This document shows positions 57,766-64,000 of a stretch of DNA of 64,000 nucleotides, in pieces. Made by a program: the position numbers and the translations under genes. Numbering within the stretch: the stretch's first letter is position 1; each line of letters opens with the position of its first letter. The DNA lies in NCBI RefSeq assembly GCF_001591005.1, contig NZ_BCTY01000002.1, positions 186,001 to 250,000 of the forward strand, read 5' to 3'. This DNA comes from Sphingomonas sanguinis NBRC 13937. GTDB taxonomy: Bacteria; Pseudomonadota; Alphaproteobacteria; Sphingomonadales; Sphingomonadaceae. The notes beneath the pieces were generated by a model, which had not been told where the DNA came from, made no database searches, and worked only from the letters and a program-made list of their open reading frames with translations.

Positions 57766-60700
57766 ATGCCCGATATCAAGACGATCCTGTCCGCCCAGAG
57801 CCCGCTGACCCTCTCGGGCGTTCCGGCGGGGTTCCTGCCCGTGCTGCTCGCCGACCTGTCGCGGGCGGCCACGACGCGCGCGGTCTTCATCTGCGCCGAC
57901 GATGCGCAGATGCGCGAGCTGGCCGCGACCGCGACCTATTTCGCGCCCGAGCTGGAAATCCTGCAGATTCCTGCCTGGGACTGCCTGCCCTATGATCGCG
58001 CCTCGCCCACCTTGCGCGTCATGGCGGAGCGGATCGCGGGGCTCCACCGGCTTCAGGCCAAGCCGAAGACGCCGCAGCTGGTCCTGACCACCGCCAACGC
58101 CGCGACCCAACGCGTGCTGACCCCGTTCCGCATCCGCCAGCTGGTCGCGCGCCTCGCTCCCGGCGAGCGGATCGGTCTGGAGAAGCTGTCCGCGCTGCTC
58201 CAGGCGAACGGCTATGTCCGCACCGAGACGGTGCATGACCAGGGCGAGTTCGCGGTGCGCGGCGGCCTGGTCGACCTGTTCCCCAGCGGCGAGGACCAGG
58301 CACTGCGCCTCGACTTCTTTGGCGACGAGATCGAGAGCGTCCGCACCTTCGACCCCGCCGACCAGCGGACCACGGGGCGGATCGAAGGCTTCACCCTGCT
58401 CCCCGCCTCCGAAGCGCTGCTCGACGAGGAATCGATCAAGCGTTTCCGGACCCGCTATCGCGAGACCTTCGGCGCGACGGCGACCGGCGATCCGCTCTAC
58501 CAGGCGGTGTCCGAAGGGCGGCGCATGGCGGGCATGGAACATTGGCTGCCGCTGTTCGAGGACAAGCTGTCGACGCTGTTCGACCATCTCGGCGATGGCA
58601 CCGTGGTGGTGCGCGACAATGGCGTCGCGGCGGCGGCGAGCGGGCGGTTCGATGCGATTGCCGACTATTATGAGAACCGCAAGCGCGCCGAGGCGGCCCA
58701 GCCGGGCAGCTTCCGCCCCCTGCCCGCCAAGTCGCTCTATCTGACCAACAAGGAATGGGAGGCGGGGCTGGAGTCCGCGACCACGCATCTGGTCACGCCC
58801 TTCCACGAACCGGAGAGCAAGACCGTCCTCGATTTCGAGGTCGACGGCGCACGCGACTTCGCGCCCGAACGCGCGGCGCACGCCAATGTCTATGAGGCGG
58901 TGGTCGATCACCTCGAAGCGCTGCGCAAGGACGGCCGCAAGCCCGTCCTCGCCAGCTATTCCAACGGCGCGCGCGAACGTCTTGGCAGCCTGCTGAAGGA
59001 TCATGGGCTGAAGGGCGCCAAGGCGGCCGAGACCTGGCAGGAGGCGCTCGGCATCGCCGATACGTCGAAGAGCTTCGGCGTCGCACTGGTCGTCCTGCCA
59101 CTCGACCATGGCTTCACCGCGCCGGGCATCGCGGTACTGACCGAGCAGGACATGCTGGGCGACCGGCTGGTCCGGCGGCAGAAGCGGCGCAAGTCGGCCG
59201 ACGCTTTCCTGGCGGAGCTGGCGACGCTCTCGCCCGGCGATCTGGTCGTCCACTCGGATCACGGCATCGGCCGGTATGAGGGGCTGACCTCGATCCCGGT
59301 CGGCAAGAGCCCGCATGACTGCGTCGCGCTCTCCTATGCCGGCGGCGACAAGTTGTACGTGCCGGTCGAGAATCTCGAGGTCCTGACCCGCTACGGCTCG
59401 GGCGAGGACGGCGCGAGCCTCGACCGGCTGGGCGGCGAAGCGTGGCAGCGGCGCAAGTCCAAGATGAAGGAGCGCATCCGCGAGATCGCGGGTGAGCTGA
59501 TCGCGGTCGCCGCCGAGCGCGCGCTGCGCCAGGGCGAGGTCGCCGAACCCGACAGCGCGGGCTATCCGGCCTTTGTCGACCGCTTCCCCTATGAGGAAAC
59601 CGACGATCAGGACCGCGCCATCGACGATGTGCTGGGCGACCTGACCGCGGGCAAGCCGATGGACCGGCTGATCGTCGGCGATGTCGGCTTCGGCAAGACC
59701 GAGGTTGCCCTGCGCGCCGCCTTCGTCGCGGCGATGGCGGGCATGCAGGTGGCTGTCGTCTGTCCGACTACGCTGCTCGCGCGCCAGCATTACAACCAGT
59801 TCGTCCAGCGGTTCGAGGGTTTCCCGATCAAGATCGGCCGCCTCTCCCGCCTGGTTACCGCGACCGAGGCCAAGAAGACCAAGGACGGCGCGGCGTCGGG
59901 CGATCTCGATATTGTCGTTGGCACCCATGCGCTGCTCGCCAAGGGGGTGGAGTTCAAGCGGCTGGGCCTGGTCATCGTCGACGAGGAACAGCGGTTCGGC
60001 GTCACCCACAAGGAGCGGCTGAAGGCGCTGAAGGCCGATGTCCATATGCTGACGCTGACCGCGACGCCGATCCCTCGCACGCTGCAAATGGCGATGTCGG
60101 GCCTGCGCGAGCTGTCGGTGATCCAGACGCCGCCGGTCGACCGGCTGGCGGTGCGTACCTATGTCATGCCCTGGGACCCGGTGGTGCTGCGCGAGGCGCT
60201 GCTGCGCGAGCATTATCGCGGCGGGCAGAGCTTCCTGGTAACCCCGCGCGTCGCCGACCTGCCGGATATCGAGGAGTATCTCCGCAAGGAAGTGCCCGAG
60301 GTCCGCTATGTCGTCGCGCACGGCCAGATGTCGCCCACCGAAGTGGAAGAGCGCATGTCCGCCTTCTACGACCGCAAGTTCGAGGTGCTGGTCTCGACCA
60401 CCATCATCGAAAGCGGCATCGACATTCCGTCCGCCAATACGATGATCGTCAACCGCGCCGACCGCTTCGGCCTGGCCCAGCTCTATCAGCTGCGCGGCCG
60501 CGTCGGCCGGTCAAAGACCCGCGCCTATGCCTATATGGTCACCCCGCCCGAGCGGCAGATGACCGAGGCGGCGGAGAAGCGGCTGAAGGTTCTGTCCGAC
60601 CTCGACTCGCTGGGCGCGGGCTTCCAGCTGGCCAGCCATGACCTCGACATTCGCGGCGCGGGCAATCTGCTGGGTGACGAACAGTCTGGGCATATCAAGG

Positions 60701-61233
60701 AGGTCGGCTACGAACTCTACCAGTCGATGCTGGAAGAGGCGATCCTGGAGGCCAAGGCGGGCGGCGCGTTCGAGAAGAAGCGCGACTTCAGCCCGCAGAT
60801 CACCGTCGACGCACCCATCCTGATCCCGGACGATTATGTCCCCGATCTCGACCTGCGCATGGGGCTGTATCGCCGCCTTAACGACTTGGAACAGCAGCAG
60901 GAGGTAGAGGAATTCGCTGCCGAGATGATCGACCGGTTCGGCCCTCTGCCCGAGGCGACCGACAATCTGATCCAGGTCATCAAGATCAAGCTGAATGCCA
61001 AGACGGCCTGCATCGCCAAGATGGATGTCGGCCCGCGCGGCGTGCTGGTCAGCTTCCACGACAATCGTCCGGCCAATGTCGACGGGCTGTTCGCCTATGT
61101 CGAGCGGCTGGGCGAGCTGGCGAAGCTGCGCCCCGATGGCAAGCTGGTCCTCAATCGCGCCTGGCCGGACGCCAAGGCACGACTGCACGGTGCGCTGCAA
61201 CTATCGAAGGGGTTGGCGAAGGCGGCGGGATAA
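57766..61233 (+). CDS. mfd: Transcription-repair coupling factor Mfd
   Basis: 1155-aa translocase that removes stalled RNA polymerase and recruits UvrA. An N-terminal UvrB-like module (YVRTETVHDQGEFAVRGGLV), the RNAP-interacting CarD-like domain (PGDLVVHSDHGIGRYEGLTS, about 490), RecG-type motor motifs GDVGFGKTEVALRAAF and DEEQRFGVTHKE, then QLRGRVGRSKTRAYAY and the C-terminal TRCF domain. Full length. Confidence 0.97.
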   Translation: MPDIKTILSAQSPLTLSGVPAGFLPVLLADLSRAATTRAVFICADDAQMRELAATATYFAPELEILQIPAWDCLPYDRASPTLRVMAERIAGLHRLQAKPKTPQLVLTTANAATQRVLTPFRIRQLVARLAPGERIGLEKLSALLQANGYVRTETVHDQGEFAVRGGLVDLFPSGEDQALRLDFFGDEIESVRTFDPADQRTTGRIEGFTLLPASEALLDEESIKRFRTRYRETFGATATGDPLYQAVSEGRRMAGMEHWLPLFEDKLSTLFDHLGDGTVVVRDNGVAAAASGRFDAIADYYENRKRAEAAQPGSFRPLPAKSLYLTNKEWEAGLESATTHLVTPFHEPESKTVLDFEVDGARDFAPERAAHANVYEAVVDHLEALRKDGRKPVLASYSNGARERLGSLLKDHGLKGAKAAETWQEALGIADTSKSFGVALVVLPLDHGFTAPGIAVLTEQDMLGDRLVRRQKRRKSADAFLAELATLSPGDLVVHSDHGIGRYEGLTSIPVGKSPHDCVALSYAGGDKLYVPVENLEVLTRYGSGEDGASLDRLGGEAWQRRKSKMKERIREIAGELIAVAAERALRQGEVAEPDSAGYPAFVDRFPYEETDDQDRAIDDVLGDLTAGKPMDRLIVGDVGFGKTEVALRAAFVAAMAGMQVAVVCPTTLLARQHYNQFVQRFEGFPIKIGRLSRLVTATEAKKTKDGAASGDLDIVVGTHALLAKGVEFKRLGLVIVDEEQRFGVTHKERLKALKADVHMLTLTATPIPRTLQMAMSGLRELSVIQTPPVDRLAVRTYVMPWDPVVLREALLREHYRGGQSFLVTPRVADLPDIEEYLRKEVPEVRYVVAHGQMSPTEVEERMSAFYDRKFEVLVSTTIIESGIDIPSANTMIVNRADRFGLAQLYQLRGRVGRSKTRAYAYMVTPPERQMTEAAEKRLKVLSDLDSLGAGFQLASHDLDIRGAGNLLGDEQSGHIKEVGYELYQSMLEEAILEAKAGGAFEKKRDFSPQITVDAPILIPDDYVPDLDLRMGLYRRLNDLEQQQEVEEFAAEMIDRFGPLPEATDNLIQVIKIKLNAKTACIAKMDVGPRGVLVSFHDNRPANVDGLFAYVERLGELAKLRPDGKLVLNRAWPDAKARLHGALQLSKGLAKAAG

Positions 61234-61248
61234 CGCCCCGCCCCACCT

Positions 61249-61668
61249 TCAGCTGCTATGGTCGGCGACGATCTTCCAGCCATCGGCGCGGCGCTCGAAC
61301 AGGAGCGAGGTCATCCCGCTCTCGCCGCCCGACAAATTCCACCGCGCGATCAGGAAGCGGCGTTCGCCCAGCCGCTTCCATTCGAGGAAATCGAAACGCA
61401 GCTGCCCCCGGCTGTTGCCGTCGCCGGTGAAGCTGCGCTGGAAATTCTGGGTGATCGCGACCTTGCCCCGTGTCACCCCGCTCTTGCCGACGAAGACCGC
61501 GTCGGGCGCGTAGATGCGGACGAAGCGGTTCAGATCACCCCTGTTCCACCCCTCCGCGCTGTCCAGCATCGCGGCGCGGATGCCCGCTTCGGCCGGATCG
61601 ACGGCCGGGGTCGCCGCATGGACCGCAACCGGTGCCAGCGCGATCATCGCCAAGCTCAGGCCGCGCAT
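61249..61668 (-). CDS. NTF2-like (SnoaL/DUF4440) secreted protein
   Basis: A 139-aa protein with signal peptide [18 protein letters not shown] and an NTF2-like domain (GWNRGDLNRFVRIYAPDAVF, RADGWKIVADHSS). This fold serves many roles and no enzyme activity can be assigned. Its start overlaps the 3' end of the upstream GGDEF/EAL gene by 13 nt. Confidence 0.85.
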   Translation of the reverse strand: MRGLSLAMIALAPVAVHAATPAVDPAEAGIRAAMLDSAEGWNRGDLNRFVRIYAPDAVFVGKSGVTRGKVAITQNFQRSFTGDGNSRGQLRFDFLEWKRLGERRFLIARWNLSGGESGMTSLLFERRADGWKIVADHSS

Positions 61669-63365
61669 GCCAGCTCCTCCTCGACCATCGTCCGCAGCGC
61701 CTCTTCATCGAGCGGCGCGGCGCGCAGGAAGCCCTGATAGGTCTCGCAACCCAGCCGTCCCAGCAGCGCCGCCTGTTCGTGGGTCTCGACACCCTCGGCG
61801 ATGATGCCCATGCCGAGATGCGCGGCGATACGGATGATGCCGCGCACCACCACCCGGTCCCGGCGCGAGGCGTCGACCTCCGTCACCAGCGCCCGGTCGA
61901 GCTTGATATAGTCGATCGGCAGGCTCGTCAGATAGGCCAGGCTGGAATAGCCGGTGCCGAAATCGTCGATCGCGATCCGTACCCCCGCCTGACGCAAGCT
62001 ATCCAGCACGACAGCGGCGCGGTCGAGTTCGCGGATCAGGCCCGTCTCGGTAATCTCGGCGGTAAGCCGCTCGATCGGAAAGCCGCTGCTCGCCACCCGA
62101 TCGAGGAACAGCCGGGCGAACCCGGCACGCCCGACATCGGCCGCGGTGATGTTGATCGACAGCCGCAGGTGCGACAGCCCCTTGGGCCAGCGCGCCGCGC
62201 GTTGCAGCGCGACCTGCTGGATATGATCGGACAGCGCCAGCCCCAGGTCCGCTCGCTCCGCCGCCGCGAACAGCGGATCGGCCCCCAGCGGCCCCAGAGT
62301 CGGGTGCCGCCAGCGGGCGAGCGCCTCGACCCCGGTGATCCGCCCGGTCTTGATCGCGACCTGGGGTTGAAACACGATGTCGATCTCGCCGCGCTCGATG
62401 GCGTGGTGAAGATCGGCGGCCAGAACGTCGAGCGGCGTGACGTCGCCCGGATGCGCGAATCGCAGCATGGCGCCGTCGCCGACCTGCGCCTGACGCAGCG
62501 CTTCTCCCGCACGCGCGAGCAGCCCGGCCGGGTCCTCATTCGGTTGCGCCGCCGCCAGGCCCAGCCGGACGCCCAGCCTCATCGGCACCGCCCCGGCCTG
62601 GAACGGCAAGGCGAGTAGCGATTCCAGGGTCTCGGCGATGGCACGGGCCCGCGCCGGATCGGCGACGCCCGCCATCACGAACTCCGACCCGCCAGAGCGC
62701 GCGACGATGGCGCTCTCGCCGAACGCCGCCGCGGCAACCGCCTGCATCCGCGCCTCGACCGACCGGAGCAGCATATTGCCCGCCGGGCGACCATGGGCGG
62801 CGTTGATCAGGTCCAGCCGCGACAAGGCGACGATGATGGTCAGGCACGGATCGCCCCGGTCCATCGCATCCGCGATCCAGCGATGTATTTCGCCCACTTC
62901 GCCATCGGCATGACTGCGCCGCCGCCGGACGTCGAGCGTCCGGCGGGCATGACGCTCCGCCAGCTTCAACGAAGCGCCGAGCATCACGTCATCGGCGTCG
63001 GGTGCCAGAATATGGGTCGCGCCCGCCGCGACGAACGCGTCCAGCGTCTCGGACAGGGAATCGGGCACGGCCACCAGCATCGCCGCGCCCGTCGCCGCGA
63101 TCACCGCGCCCAGTGCCTGGGCCGCACGCAGGCCCAGATCCCCCGCCTCGCGCGCGTCGATCAGGGCGACCCGCGCCTCGCTCGCCAGGAACGATCCCAC
63201 CAGCATGTCGCCCGACGGCGGCTCGCCATCGCGCGGCGCCATCGACCAGATGGCCCAACCGGCGCGGATGATCGCCTCGTCCAGCATCGCAGGATGGTGG
63301 AACGAAAGCGCAAAGACCGCCGTTCCTCTGCGGTGGGCGTTAAAACCGAATTCATCCTGCGTCAT
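61656..63365 (-). CDS. GGDEF/EAL cyclic-di-GMP protein with pseudo-receiver N-terminus
   Basis: 569 aa. Residues about 60-145 read as a receiver-like fold without a clear phospho-Asp set. About 165-300 is a GGDEF domain with degenerate signature SGGSEF, probably inactive as a cyclase. About 315-560 is an EAL domain retaining [40 protein letters not shown] and EGVET, so phosphodiesterase activity is likely. No transmembrane segments. Confidence 0.9.
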   Translation of the reverse strand: MTQDEFGFNAHRRGTAVFALSFHHPAMLDEAIIRAGWAIWSMAPRDGEPPSGDMLVGSFLASEARVALIDAREAGDLGLRAAQALGAVIAATGAAMLVAVPDSLSETLDAFVAAGATHILAPDADDVMLGASLKLAERHARRTLDVRRRRSHADGEVGEIHRWIADAMDRGDPCLTIIVALSRLDLINAAHGRPAGNMLLRSVEARMQAVAAAAFGESAIVARSGGSEFVMAGVADPARARAIAETLESLLALPFQAGAVPMRLGVRLGLAAAQPNEDPAGLLARAGEALRQAQVGDGAMLRFAHPGDVTPLDVLAADLHHAIERGEIDIVFQPQVAIKTGRITGVEALARWRHPTLGPLGADPLFAAAERADLGLALSDHIQQVALQRAARWPKGLSHLRLSINITAADVGRAGFARLFLDRVASSGFPIERLTAEITETGLIRELDRAAVVLDSLRQAGVRIAIDDFGTGYSSLAYLTSLPIDYIKLDRALVTEVDASRRDRVVVRGIIRIAAHLGMGIIAEGVETHEQAALLGRLGCETYQGFLRAAPLDEEALRTMVEEELACAA

Positions 63366-63442
63366 GCGCGCATCCTATCCACCGACTTGGGGATCACCAA
63401 CGGCAATCCGCCTTGCCCGCGTCCCGCCTTGGGGCTAGCTTT

Positions 63443-64000
63443 ATGACGATGGGCAGTGCCAAAGCCTCGACTGCCGGATCGCTGGTCGATCAACATGGCC
63501 GCACGATCCGATATTTGCGCATCTCGGTCACCGATCGCTGCGACCTGCGCTGCCGCTATTGCATGGCCGAGCAGATGACGTTTCTGCCGCGTGCCAAGTT
63601 GCTGAGCCTCGATGAGATCGCGATCATCGCCGAACGCTTCATCGCGCGCGGCGTGACCCGCATTCGCCTGTCGGGTGGCGAGCCGCTCGTCCGGCGAGAC
63701 GTGGTCGATCTGGTCAAGCGGCTGGGTGGTCATGTCGGGCATGGGCTGGACGAGCTGACCATGACCACCAACGGCACCCGCCTGGCCGATCATGCGGGCG
63801 CGCTGGTCGATGCGGGCGTCAGACGAATCAATGTCAGCCTGGACAGCCACGATCCCGAACGGTTTCGCTACATCACGCGCCACGGCGATGTTGCCCAAGT
63901 GATCCACGGCATCCTCTCGGCACGCGACGCGGGGTTGGACATCAAGATCAACATGGTCGCGCTCAAGGGTCTTAACGAAGACGAGATCGATTCGATGCTC
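63443..64000 (+). CDS. moaA: GTP 3',8-cyclase MoaA (3' end outside window)
   Basis: Radical SAM enzyme starting molybdenum cofactor synthesis. The first 186 codons are present. The CX3CX2C cluster motif is CDLRCRYC (C33, C37, C40), followed by [27 protein letters not shown] and RINVSLDS. Start ATG 63443; a second ATG at 63449 is possible. The frame is open to the window end. Confidence 0.95.
   Translation, partial: MTMGSAKASTAGSLVDQHGRTIRYLRISVTDRCDLRCRYCMAEQMTFLPRAKLLSLDEIAIIAERFIARGVTRIRLSGGEPLVRRDVVDLVKRLGGHVGHGLDELTMTTNGTRLADHAGALVDAGVRRINVSLDSHDPERFRYITRHGDVAQVIHGILSARDAGLDIKINMVALKGLNEDEIDSML

Noticed and set aside
57712..60321. 869-aa minus-strand ORF
   Set aside because: Antisense shadow of mfd.

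Overview
The window is about 64 kb of high-GC chromosome from an alphaproteobacterium, most likely a Sphingomonas-type sphingomonad. The evidence is the codon usage, the complete Entner-Doudoroff operon, the small alphaproteobacterial families (DUF1465, DUF4169, DUF6481), the TonB-dependent receptor and the degenerate alphaproteobacterial DksA. No family search could be run, so family names come from reading motifs and comparing with known proteins. Most of the window is core chromosome with small accessory patches. I see no CRISPR array, no insertion sequence with a transposase, no prophage and no integrase.

Layout. 1-5.5 kb: zwf-pgl-edd-glk-eda, which takes glucose or glucose-6-phosphate to pyruvate plus glyceraldehyde-3-phosphate. 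5.6-7.45 kb: a divergent ampR / subclass B3 metallo-beta-lactamase pair with a perfect palindrome between the genes. 7.45-12.6 kb (minus strand): fabD-[GxxExxY mini-element]-fabG-acpP-fabF-mltG, i.e. fatty-acid synthesis plus a lytic transglycosylase. 12.9-14.1 kb: rpsF-rpsR-rplI and a strong terminator. 14.2-17.2 kb (minus): mutL followed by small accessory genes. 17.3-23 kb: mreB-mreC-mreD-mrdA-mrdB, the rod-shape elongasome. 23.1 kb: tRNA-Lys(CTT). 23.3-29.1 kb: an OmpR-type two-component system, a PepSY-like membrane protein, a class A acid phosphatase and a TonB receptor. This stretch is bracketed by a 55-bp imperfect repeat of the tRNA 3' end and the hairpin after it. 29.3-32.1 kb: DUF6481, a spermidine-synthase-like protein, DUF4169 and a phospholipase D family enzyme. 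32.2-35.9 kb (minus): sulfate ABC importer cysP-cysT-cysW-cysA. 36.1-38.7 kb: aldehyde dehydrogenase, an HxlR regulator and an NAD(P)-binding protein. 38.8 kb: a second identical tRNA-Lys. 39-45 kb: S10 and M1 peptidases and a nitronate monooxygenase-like protein. 45.2-49.4 kb: small regulatory or conserved genes (DUF1465, two YdcH/DUF465, PilZ, DksA), a Ser-rich surface protein and a host-attachment-family protein. 49.4-52.7 kb: serS-surE-nlpD-like. 52.8-64 kb: a secreted charged repeat protein, tyrS, a YdcZ-like membrane protein, recG, sdhE, mfd, an NTF2-like protein, a GGDEF/EAL protein and the start of moaA.

How the genes work together. Several units are tightly coupled by 1-4 nt start/stop overlaps: pgl/edd, glk/eda, mreC/mreD, mrdA/mrdB, cysT/cysW/cysA, serS/surE, rpsF/rpsR, mutL/downstream gene and PLD/DUF4169. 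The most interesting non-core items are: the AmpR-linked B3 metallo-beta-lactamase with Glu in place of the first zinc histidine; the GxxExxY gene enclosed by a perfect 30-bp inverted repeat inside the fab operon; the tRNA-Lys-tail duplication around the phosphatase/TonB-receptor block; two families of dispersed palindromic repeats; and a very Ser-rich protein with a VPAP-type C-terminal anchor.
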